DNA of 64,000 bases from Ophioderma brevispina (Eukaryota; Echinodermata; Ophiuroidea; Amphilepidida; Ophiodermatidae): contig JAMKCH010007166.1 of assembly GCA_023653785.1 (NCBI GenBank), positions 1-64,000 of the forward strand. The letters are read 5' to 3'. The translations under genes and the position numbers were made by a program. Within the stretch, counting starts at the first letter, position 1. The number at the start of each line of letters is the position of its first letter. The notes below the pieces were generated by a model. That model searched no databases. It worked only from the letters and a program-made list of their open reading frames with translations, and was not told the DNA's origin. Below are positions 30,901 through 41,367 of the stretch, one piece after another.

Positions 30901-32442
30901 ACATCTCGCCTTTTACGCGTTTTCTTGTTCACGCACTCATATCCCCACCTTTGAATCCAAGTGCTCCCCCCGGGCCCACTCCATGACAAGGGTCTATTTT
31001 ATGAGATATGAAAAGCCAACATTGGCTCAAATCCATCCACAAATGGAAGTGTAGCAAAAGTTATTTTAAAAAAAAAAAAACTTTTAATTTTGTTATCACC
31101 CGTTTTCATGAACCTCCGCAAAACCCTTGGTCATGTTTGTCTATGATGACAAATGTTGTTTTTTTTTTCGTTCGGCCTCGTACCGGTTGGTGGTGCTGCA
31201 GCACTATAGGAATATTTTATGTCGCAGCATAATTCTGTGGTAGGCCTAGTTGTAATATTCACCATCAATTGAAAAGCATGACTTACCCTTAGAGACTCAG
31301 ACGCAATTTGATTGCTTGTGGCGTTAAATCGTCCGCCGAATTGTTCATAGAAATTGCGGCCTCGGGATGAGCGTTAAAACAACTTCACCCAAGGCCTAAA
31401 CCTGCTCTATGCATCTCACCTTAACTTGCTCTTAGGCTCACTGGCATATTGAATGTTTTCGTCATATTATTGTTGCAATCAATAGTCTTCTTTCTTTCCT
31501 ACTTGGTAACATAGATACAGTGACGTATTAGCACCAACCCGTACAGATTTCTTATAAATGTTATCTTACCATAAATGCCAAATAATTGCAAATAATAAAA
31601 AGTTTTCATTTATTTTATCCTGAAAACGAATACAGCCAGGAATGTAATGTATTTTTGTTTAAAATATTCCATACACAGGTCAATAAACGGCGACTTTGTG
31701 AATAGGTCTATTTTGTTATGGGTTGGAAAAATCACAATACTTGCATCCATTATGTAGCCCCCAAGTGCCGGGCGGACTAAATAAGAGTGAACATTAATTG
31801 CATAAGGGGTTCTTGTGGACTCAGGATTGCATGTTTGCGTTGCGAAATATGTGTGGCCATTTTTTTTAAATTTTTTAACAACTTCAGTTTTGCAACTTTT
31901 GATTAAAATGAAACCCCCACTCCGTTTTTCCCTTACGCACCAGCAAATTTTATTTTCTGCATTGCCTATGGTGCATTTGACATTTGGTGGTTTCATATTA
32001 TCATGTAGATATGCAACTATACCAAACCAAGTAAATTAAATACATACAAATTTATAACCTGTAAAAATGAATGTTGCTAGCTCCGCGCTGTCTTGTTTGG
32101 CAACCAGCAATCATGGGTTCTACATAGGTTTACGCTTATTAAAATTAACTCAATTTTGACTCTTTTTTGATAGAATGTCAAAGCGTTCATTCTTGCCAAA
32201 TCTAATGTGGTTTACTGTCAAACTGCTGTGTCTTAAGTAACTTAGACACCTAGTTTTTTTGAAACCAGTACAAAATACTGAAAACAAAGTGCCATGGTTT
32301 TTTTTTTTGTATAAAAAAAAACAAATGCCAAGTAGCCACGGTGTCATCATGAGGGCCATTAAGACTTCTTCTTTTTTACAGACTTTATTGCCCTTTGAAC
32401 ACAATTTGTCTAAAAATGCCAAAAAACCTAATCGTATATATT
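30901..32442. other. Unassigned stretch
   Basis: Holds a 128-codon minus-strand open frame (31610-31996) that includes a Cys/Lys-rich opening, but its composition is AT-driven and no domain or splice context was seen. An A-run lies at about 31069. Confidence 0.35.
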
Positions 32443-32812
32443 ATTAATCTTTCGATGGAGATGGCCATCGCACGATAGTGTGGAAAAAAAAAACCGCATG
32501 GGCGCTTGGCCGGATTCGAACCGGCGACCCTCGTATTACATTCACGACGCCTCTTAACCGACTAAACATCAAGCAGGGTTGTTAGAAGAGCGATATCTTA
32601 TCATCTATAGGTGTTAGGTTCGAAAGGTGTCCTTCGCTTTCCTAGCTCATAGCACAAACTGTTCCGTTAACCTATACGATTAATATTTGTCTTGAGATTT
32701 AACTCTTAGTTCTCCAGGTAGACTACTTATTTCTCCAGGTAGACAATGATGATATTTATTAATCTTTTTTCAAACTACGTGCGCTGGCCATCTCCAGGGC
32801 AAGATTATTAAT
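32443..32812 (-). mobile_element. Inverted-ended element carrying a tRNA-like promoter
   Basis: ATTAATCTTTCGATGGAGATGGCCATCGCAC on the left is mirrored by GTGCGCTGGCCATCTCCAGG...ATTAAT on the right. The inside has a minus-strand tRNA-like segment with an A-box TTAGTCGGTTAAGAGGCG and a perfect B-box GGTTCGAATCC. A pol III head between inverted ends is unusual; see findings. Confidence 0.7.
32505..32570 (-). other. tRNA-like sequence (not a functional tRNA)
   Basis: A-box and B-box are at tRNA-like spacing and the T-arm CCGGTTCGAATCCGG pairs, but the 5' acceptor strand and a normal anticodon arm could not be folded. Best read as a SINE head. Confidence 0.6.
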
Positions 32813-32879
32813 ATCTACTCCTGTCTTACCTGGGAACTAAGTAGTTTAAATCTCAATAAACAAATATGTTTTGGAGTAG

Positions 32880-33580
32880 GTGTCAATCAGACAGCTATTT
32901 AATCAGCATCATTTTTTTTTTACATCCAAACTTTCCAAACCGTTGCCACCAACATTGATCATTGACCAAATGGTAAAAAAAATTGTCATTTTTTGACGAA
33001 AACTGACCAAAAATCTCCTGATTAGGGTCAATACAACAGCTTATTGTAATCAGCGCCACTTAGGATTTAAGCTTTTCAAGTCCCTTGCCACTAACAATTC
33101 TGATTATTTTACTCAAAATGGTGAAATTTTATATTTTTAAAAGTTTGGCCAAAAAAAAAAACAAAAAAATTGAAAAGGTTTTTTTGTTTTAAAAATGGCA
33201 GAATGTACTTATGAGGGTATAAGACCGCTTTTGGAATCATCACAACTTTTTTTACGTAGGGGTGCTTTTTTCAAACCATTGCCTCAACTTTCAAACGATT
33301 ATTTTACTGAAAATGGTCAATTGGTCATTTTTGGTCAAATAGTATAACAAGGCCGAAATGTCATACAGGGTTATAAAAAAACTGCTTTCTTTAAACTGCA
33401 CACTTGCCACCAACAATTCTGATACTCTTACAAAATGGTAAAAAAATGTTATTTTTTGGCCCAAAGTTGGCCAAATGGCCAAAATATATCAATAACCATT
33501 TTACTGACTCAACGTTTTAATAGGATTAACTTTTAAAACCCTTGCCATCAAAAATTCTGATTAAAACACTTGTATCTCCT
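32880..33580. repeat. Diverged tandem repeat, about 130-190 bp units
   Basis: The phrase CCxTTGCCACCAACAATTCTGATTATTTTACT and relatives recur near 32940, 33082, 33278, 33405 and 33538. Each is followed by AAAATGGTnAAATTTT and 'TTTGGCCAAA' phrases. At least five decayed units of unequal length. Confidence 0.65.
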
Positions 33581-34259
33581 AGGTTCATTGGTGTCAACAA
33601 CAACAACACAACCGTCCTTCACCAGGTTTGGAGTTCTGTCCATTTACGCAGAAGTCAACTGAAAATTGAATTCTTTGCAGGAAGAACGAATCCGCACGTA
33701 AGCATTTGGGACTATACATAGACCCAGGCCACTGGTCGAAAAAGAAATTATTTTAGGGGTATGCGGCTACTGCAATTTTTGTGAGGGTTGGATCTTCAGA
33801 AATCATTTTGACCAATTAATGGTCTTGCGAACTGAATTTCGCGTCAATACTCCGTCAAAATTCAATTAAATCAAGACGTATCCAATCTTATTTCAGAAAA
33901 CTGTACAGTTTACCGTAGTGTTATTAGGCCCCCTACTACACCTTTTTTGAACAAGATGGCAACTACCTTAAGACTAGGCCTACAATCTTCTTCTTATACC
34001 TAGTCAAAAATTATTTTAAAATAGGCCTACGATTCTTCTGTTTTTTCTCGCAATTGAAAAACATTTTAAAACAAAAACCCTTTGTTTCTAATTAATGTTT
34101 TGCACAGAAAACATAATGGTTCAAGCCTGTAGGCTACGTATATAGTATTTTCTATACTTCCATTTTGTAAAAACGGCAAGATTAGGTTTCATTTATTTTT
34201 GTTTCCTGTTCTAAACTTAAGAATGTGCTTTCAGATAAAAAAGTTCGCCTATCAACAAA
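33581..34259. other. Unassigned stretch
   Basis: A short CAACAACAACA run lies at about 33597. No exon or element end recognised. Confidence 0.4.
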
Positions 34260-35063
34260 AAAGGGGCGTTATCGTGGTAATATTTAGAGCATCCAACCCC
34301 GAAGGGTTTGATTCAAACGAACGAGATCCCATATCTGAACACGGAAAATTCAGAAGAAAATATAATTTTGCCAATATGTCTGCCGGACCCGCTGCTAGCT
34401 GCATGTGGCCCCAGGAGAGTGGTAAATTACATGGGGCCAAAGTTTGAACTGCTCTAAATCTCATGAATATAGCTCAATTTTCCTTATACCAGGAGTAGCA
34501 AGTCAATTGGGTCACACGCCGTAGGCGCTTCTTTTCCAAGATATTTTTGGAAAATAGCTAAAAGTCTTTGTTATTCAAATAAGATCATCTTTGCAATACC
34601 CATATTTCTTTGTAAATATTAAAAAAAGATGTTTATGATACGATTCAAAATTATGAACTTTTTTGCACTTTCTGCATCTTCTTTGTTAGTGATAATGTGG
34701 AAGGTTACAAAATTCGCCTGTGACTCTATGGAGATGGTGACCTTATACCCATCCCTATTAAATGAAACCAATCCTATGCAAAATAAAAACATATTTGGAT
34801 CAGTATCATTAAATAATTTTTTGATATTTTTTTACAAAGAAATCTTGCTATTACAAACGTTGACCTTTCTTGAATCAGGGGTGTGATTGAGTTTTGTGGA
34901 AAAATCCTGAATTTGGTAAAAAAAATACTGAACAGCGTAAAATCGACCTAAAATGCTTGAAATGGGGCTGAAATTAAACAAAGTTGCGGAAATTTTGAAA
35001 AAATAAAAATCCTGAAATCAGGAAAATCCCGAAGAATCACACCCTTGATGAATAAACAAATTA

Positions 35064-35757
35064 GAGCGCGTGTGGTCCAGTGGAAAAGAGCAGGAGTCAT
35101 GATCATTAGGGCGTGAGTTCGAGCCCCGCCGAGGCCAACGTGTTTGTGTCCCTGGGCAAGATACTTAAAGAGACATGAGGAGATTTCCACGAAGAAGCGC
35201 CCCAATTTTTCTTGAACCCCGGTTTTTTACATATTTGGAATGCTTACCAATGTATTACATCATACCTCAAGTGAAAAAGCTGAATACGCCGTCTTTATGT
35301 ACTACGATGATGATTTATTAGTTTCTGTCGTGCACGACAGAAAGTCAAAGCATGGTTTCTATGGGGAACGATTACGATAGCAGGCAAGTTCAAAACAAGG
35401 TTTGCGGTTTTCTTTTGCACCTATTTGTCCAATAAATCTTCGAAAGGTTCTCGGTATGTGGTCTACAACCGATCCAGTGAAATTTGAGAGAAATTAGTAT
35501 CCTAAAAAAATTTCCTCCTGTCACTTTAATCTCAATTATCTCGTCGACCCAAGCGAAATCTGGGGAGCTGTCAAGTTATGGGGGATATTACAATCCAAGT
35601 GCTGAAAGGGATGTGTGCTTGGCCGGCAGCCACCTAGATGAAGCGAAAGGATTGTGACGATTTCCTAATGGCGGCGTAATAATAATAGGCAACAGCGCTT
35701 GGAGACTGTTTACAGTGATAAAGCGCTATATAAAACTGATTATTATTATTATTATTA
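35064..35757 (+). mobile_element. tRNA-derived SINE, split by a MITE
   Basis: The head GCGTGTGGTCCAGTGG...GAGTTCGAGCCCCGCC is tRNA-like (A- and B-boxes). A core GTGTCCCTGGGCAAGATAC follows, known from several animal SINE families. After the insertion the body resumes and ends AAAGCGCTATATAAAACTG plus ATT repeats, a common marine-invertebrate SINE tail. Non-coding, pol III type. Confidence 0.85.
35169..35525. mobile_element. TTAA-flanked MITE inside the SINE
   Basis: TTAA|AGAGACATGAGGAGATTTCC and GAAATTTCCTCCTGTCACT|TTAA-type ends are inverse copies. Removing it and one TTAA restores a continuous SINE body (GGCAAGATAC-TTAA-TCTCAATT). 357 bp, non-coding. Confidence 0.85.
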
Positions 35758-36090
35758 AATGACCTATAGCCTAGTTTCCCAAATATCTTGGAAAGGAAGC
35801 ACCACACGCATGTGACCCAATTGACTTTTTTACTCCTGGTTAACTAAGGAATAGTTTGAGCTATATTTCATTAGATTTAGAGCAGTTCAAACATTTGACC
35901 CCCATAGTAACTTTACCCATCTGCTGGGGCTATACGCAGCAACGTGTCTCTGGCAGACATTCTTTTTTGCAAAAGTTATCTTTTTCTCTGATTTTTCCCG
36001 TATTCAGCTATTGATATCTTGTTCGTTTGATCAAAACCGTCTGGGCTGACGGTCTAATTTTTTTCATTAGCGAAAACGTCTTTCATGGAA

Positions 36091-37904
36091 CAGAAAACAT
36101 TACAAGCAAATTCGTCAATTGATGGCGCTAGTACACATTTTGCAGCAGTACCAGAGCGTAATAAGGTTATTGACTACAATTTGCGATAATATTGAGATTC
36201 TTCTAACCCTTGCAAATTATTTTCTTTACTAACATGAACTCAAATATAAAGTACAAATGTATCCAAAAGAATGATTTAAAACAAAATAATCCCAAATAAT
36301 AATTTCGTTAAATAAAAATGTGAAAATAAATAAGAGCACAAAATATTGGAGTTTAGTTCCAGTTCACTACCGACACTATTCAATTCATTAGTGTGGAGTT
36401 AGTTTGCACCCATACTGATCATCTATTGTCAACCCGGCCCCCCGCATTACCATTTCAATAGGTTTGGGTACATGGGAGCTGAACTATAGGACCGTTTCTG
36501 GGAGGCCATGTTATGGGATATATGGTTATTACTTCCAATCTCTTGATGTTCTGACAAAAAATGTACAACAAAACCCGGAAAATCAGTGAATTAGTGTGTA
36601 CTGTCGTCTGTTATTGAGCACAGATATGGGTTGATTGCGTAGATATTGTTGTTGTCAATCGGAAACTAGTCATTTAACGGAATGACATCTTTTGACATTA
36701 GCAATAATTTAGAAAGAGAAGAGAGGTGACGGAAGAAAACAAAACGGTGAGTCAATGATTTGTATGGTATAATATAATCAAAGGTGTAATACAGTGAATG
36801 ACATTAGCTTTTTCACGGTATTTAGGCATAATGCTATAGAGCAACATGCCACGTATAATGTAGTTGAAAGAGTCCGTTCTGCCATACCGCGTTTTGAAAT
36901 TTTTATGAAGCTGATTTTGATATCATAAAATTTTGTGTATTTACGAAAGTGCACTACGTTGTGAGTGCCACGCCTGATATCAATGAAACCGACGTATCCA
37001 TATCATAAGTCAAGAAATGTTCTTGTAAATTTTCCGCATACTTGTATTTGTGTATTTTTTGTATCTGTGAACGTAAAACATGTTATGCATGCATATCGAT
37101 AGGTTCAATGTGTCTCTGCTTGACGACTGATCAACAATATTCGACAACCTGACAAAATGTTTTGAAATGTCAGTAGTACTTTTAATTAAGAGGAAGTACC
37201 TTGCATTTTTCTTAATGTAAACAAATATGTGTTGACGGGATTATCCCACGCATACTGTAAAAAGTAGTAAATTTTCATCAAATTAGTCCTAAAAGACATC
37301 GTTTTGACTAACTTTAGTCAAAATTATAATATTTGTCAATTTTTTTACTTGTTTAGTACTTTTTGTATATAGGCTTATCATGTATACAGTTGTCAATTTT
37401 CAATTCTTGTTTTTCTCTAATAGATTAAAGCTATTCTAAATTGAATTTAAAATGTGCAATTATGCCCAAATCTGTTGCTATAAAATTTGGGCAAATGTCC
37501 ATTTACATAATTATTTGGCACATCGGTCCAAAATATTGAAACGAAAGAGGAAATTTGTCGAGGCTTTCCTGGAAATAGTGAATGGAATTTCTCAAAATTT
37601 AAAGAAGATCGAAAATTGCGTGTGAGATAAAGTAACTATCTTCGTGACACTAAAATGACACGATTGTGTTGCACGTTGATGTGTCGTTAAATACTAATAC
37701 CCCATTACTCCTCCAGACAAGTATGAAAATAATGGATATTGGGTGGACATTTTGCAATTTTACTCGCTCATAATTAAGGCACTAAAACGCTATTTGTGTA
37801 TATAAAACTACTCATTTTCCAACATTTAGAGCACAAAATCGCATGAGAATGGAATATTCCTAATTTTTTTGGGGGGGGGGATGAAAAAATTGTTTCCCGT
37901 ATTC
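36091..37904. other. Unassigned AT-rich stretch
   Basis: No exon, RNA gene or clear repeat recognised. A G-run occurs at about 37870. Confidence 0.4.
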
Positions 37905-38075
37905 TACAATGCGTCTCTATGGAAATTGACAGTTCTGCTGACATGCGAACTTTATGACGTTATTCTGACGTAATACTAGACATGTTGGTACTCCTGTTGG
38001 TATCAATGGAAAGGAGAAGCATTTGGTACCAAAGGTGTTTTGGGTAGGGTCCAACACCCCTCCCCCTTCGGTGGA
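37905..38075. repeat. Interspersed repeat 'CTAGACATGTTGGTACT', copy 1
   Basis: TGGAAATTGACAGTTCTGC, GACATGCGAACTTTATGACG and ATGTTGGTACTC...CAATGGAAAG recur at 45245-45445 and 46540-46690 in the same order. Confidence 0.75.
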
Positions 38076-38181
38076 CGAGGGATTTAACACATGAGAATTC
38101 CCTTTTTAATACACGTACCAATGCACACACATATGTATACACAGGGATACTCCGAAAATACTGGACCGTTGAAGTCACGTG

Positions 38182-38302
38182 TTTTCGGCATCCGTCTGCC
38201 GAAATACCGTGATATCACACTTTTTCGGCACTCGATTTGTGCCGAAATAACACGATTTCAGCCTGAGACCAATATACCTAACAGTTAGGTATATTGGTCT
38301 CA
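38182..38302. repeat. Three consecutive hairpins
   Basis: TTTTCGGCA...TGCCGAAAT (38182-38206), TTTTCGGCAC...GTGCCGAAAT (38222-38248), and a perfect 18-bp stem TGAGACCAATATACCTAA with a 3-base loop (38264-38302). No coding sequence. Confidence 0.9.
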
Positions 38303-38473
38303 GATTTCAGCACAGTGCATCCTTGATTTCCTGTTCACACTATGCCTTGGTGAAGTCGGCAAAGAATATGCGTGCTTTTCTTGGAAGTTGGAGACATCAA
38401 TTTCTTGGACGATTCTTCCTATACAAGAACCTGTGGTATGGTAGGTCTATTCCTATGGAATCCAAGTGGGGAT

Positions 38474-38574
38474 GAATTTAGTATTCTGCCACCACTTAAA
38501 ATTCGACACCTTTAACATGCGGTTTATTCCGTTAACGTTGCCGAATTCGTAGCCTGTGGCAGAATACTAAATTC
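38474..38574. repeat. Inverted pair with perfect 19-bp arms
   Basis: GAATTTAGTATTCTGCCAC (38474-38492) and its exact inverse (38556-38574) enclose 63 bp. Imperfect pairing extends outward (CCAAGTGGGGAT / TTCCTCCAAGG). Confidence 0.9.
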
Positions 38575-41016
38575 TTTCCTCCAAGGGTAGCAGATTTCAT
38601 AGGTTCCCATGCACGCTCCTTAAAACTCAATTCTAACATGATTTTTAGAATCTCTAGGACATCTCCTTAAAGAATTTTGATGTTACTAAAATAAAATATT
38701 GTCTCACGGGGTCCATTTGGCGACCATCTTGATCTAAAGAGATCAGTTTAAAAAGTGGTTCCTGTGATGTTTAGTTACCGAGATATGGGTGGAAATGTGA
38801 TTAAGGTCATTGAACTTTTGATTGGTAATTGTACTGGGGCCAAATTTTCAAAATGCTTCGTTCTTGACAAAATGGGTGTCAAATTGCTGGTATGAGCATG
38901 AGCAATCTGGAAATGTACAGTTTCCATGATCCGTTGTGGTGTGTCTTTTAGAAAAGAGACGACTAGTCCCTAATTCCCATACAAAACAATGCAAATTTGA
39001 CAAGAGGGAACTTTAAAAAAACCGAATTGTGCTACCTAACTAACATCCAGATATGGTCAACATTATACTTTTCTTGATATGCTCCATAAGTGATGGCATA
39101 AGTGGTGGTAGGACATTTGTGTTATAAATTGTGATCAAAAAGATTTTCTAGGAACGAATGGTTTAACTCCTTCGCATGATAGCAATACTTGTGCATACGT
39201 TGTTACAGAGCCTCTTTAAATGGAATCTTGCCATGTTAAGTTACAATCTATAATAAATAAAAGCCTATTTTGTTCACAGCATATTTAAGTAGTTTAACAC
39301 ACAGATGTTTATCTTAAACCATTTGCCTTCATTGTAAGAAAGTCGAACAAATTCATTGATTGACTGTTTACTGTGATATTATCAAAAATGTAAATCTCGT
39401 TATTCATAGGCAACGTGTGATCTGTATCATCGGTAATTTTGTTTACAAATAAATTCCAAGCATCATCAGCTGTAGGTGCATGATTTATTACCCCAATTAC
39501 ATGCTCAGATCACTAACACACTCATTAAAGGATAAAAATTTTTTAATTTACAGCAGCTGAAACATTAGTAAATGTTTGTTATTGTTGTTTTTGTTTTGTA
39601 GCCTTACTACCTTGTTCGAAATTGTGTCCGTACAAGGCAAGGTCACTGAATGCCTTTCTGACGTTTGAAGTTTTTAATACGATGTTACCATTGGTAGTCA
39701 GGATTATACACAATTAAAGATTTCACTGTTATGTGTTACTGGTTGGTTCTTTAATTAATTGCTGTAAGTTGAATACCTCCATACCTAAGGACATTGTGAC
39801 TTGTAAAATTTGGTTTTTCAAAAACAATCGCAATTCGGTTCTCCTTGAAACAAAAACTCTTTGTTCTCTTACTAAGTGTATCCATCATTTCAGTTAACGT
39901 ATCGAACAATTCTATCCCAATAGTTTGAGGTCTATAATGTTACGATGTATTTTGAATGAGTCTGAACAATCTCAATCCAAATTGTCTCAATATTATTATA
40001 ATTATTGGTAATTGGTCAGAAAACTTAACGTTATAGGAAGGAGAAAAAAAGAATTACAGGCTGCTGGTCAGTACTTCCAGGAAGTCCTCTGAAGTTTCAA
40101 GACGTTCTTCAGAAATTTGTTCTTGATTATGGCTAGTGATTTTACTGGAAACCAACTCAGAACTTGCTTTATTTCTCTGTTCCTCCTGGATATGAGCTTG
40201 ATCAGGATAGTTAGTTCAGTTTGGTCTTGATGAGGTATTCTTCACGCTCATTTACATACGTTTTTTCCAAGAAATGCTTTAGCCGCTTCAAATCTGGCTT
40301 TAGAACCTCCATTAGGCGGAAAAAATGTATTTTAGAGGCTTTCATCAAACGGTTCCTAGCGCACGACATTTGCTGTACTGTGTGAAATAAGATGAACCTT
40401 CTTCATTGGAAGGCTTTTCCTCTCTCTGGTAGCAGCAGGTAGAAGATCATATTTAGCACTGATCATTTGAGTCCTCCATCTGATCAGTAAGTGGGGGGGG
40501 GGAACCTGTTTTAAATGGACTGTGTAATGTGTATTATCTACAAAGTTTGGAATCCGCTATTACCTTTGCCCAGTCCATGCACTTGTTTCATGGGGTCTTT
40601 CCTTGAAACTTTACTTTGCCTGTATAGATAATTGATATTTGCATGTCACATGCAATAATGTAATCAGAACATACACTTAATGGAACCGTGTATTAACCTT
40701 TTTATACATATTTTACTAGAGCAACATCGTCGTTCCAAATTTTATAAACGACTACATTGTACACATGCCGATATTGAAATAAGGCGTACCCGTATTTGCC
40801 ACCGTTTTACGTGACAGGGAAATGACCCACTTTACTGCTTTCAATATTTGTTTAGCATATCTTTGTTACCAACTGTGGCCACCATTTTGACTTGAAGCTT
40901 ATTAAGTCAAAAATCAAAATCAACAAGTAGCCACAAAGATGAATGGGAGTTGGAACTATAGTTTAGCATGGTAAAGTGGGAATTTCTGAAAGACGTGTGT
41001 GTGTGTGCATGTACTT
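38575..41016. other. Mostly unassigned stretch with a decayed coding segment
   Basis: The minus strand at about 40045-40480 reads coding-like in alternating frames: FPPNGGSKARFEAAKAFL, then NEREEYLIKTKLN, then a serine/glutamate-rich end (SELVSSKITSHNQEQ, ERLETSEDFLEVL) closing in a stop. It may be an old pseudogene or transposon ORF; family unknown. Nothing else recognised. Confidence 0.3.
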
Positions 41017-41020
41017 TTAA

Positions 41021-41363
41021 GGTGCAACGAGAGATTTCAAGTCATCCATATTTTCTGTGATAAGAAGTAATTTCATATACATGTAGATTAGACATGCAAT
41101 AGATTCCCTACCTTTATTTGGCTGCAGAAGTACATGTAACTTACAATTTAAAAAGGATGATTTTTATATGCTTATATTTCAATTGAAAACATAGACTTAA
41201 TTTCCTATTTGCTCCTATAGGAAATTAGAAATTTTGTACCAAAGAGACAGTTCTCAGGATAATCATTCAGATGGGGAATGATAGAAAGCTCTACACCAAT
41301 GCAAAAATAAGAATTTTCACATTTTTTAGGAACACCTGTTATTTGAAATCTCTCGTGGCACCT
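41021..41363. mobile_element. TTAA-flanked MITE, complete (copy 3, inverted)
   Basis: GGTGCAACGAGAGATTTCA on the left and AAATCTCTCGTGGCACC on the right, with TTAA at 41017-41020 and 41364-41367. The internal sequence is the inverse of copy 2 (for example CTCCTATAGGAAATTAGAAATTTT). Confidence 0.85.
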
Positions 41364-41367
41364 TTAA

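Larger units (their letters stand above)
34260..36090. mobile_element. Foldback element with SINE in its loop
   Basis: The left arm (about 34260-34600) and right arm (about 35760-36090) are inverse copies. Landmarks: GTTTGAACTGCTCTAAATCT, AAGTCAATTGGGTCACA and TTTCCAAGATATTT. Arms about 330 bp. The 1.16-kb loop contains the SINE at 35064-35757, which itself contains a MITE. Confidence 0.8.

Noticed and set aside
31610..31996. 128-codon minus-strand gene
   Set aside because: Composition follows the AT bias, no domain, no convincing splice or start context, no paralogue.
35064..35140. Functional tRNA gene
   Set aside because: tRNA-like head joined to a SINE core and an ATT tail.
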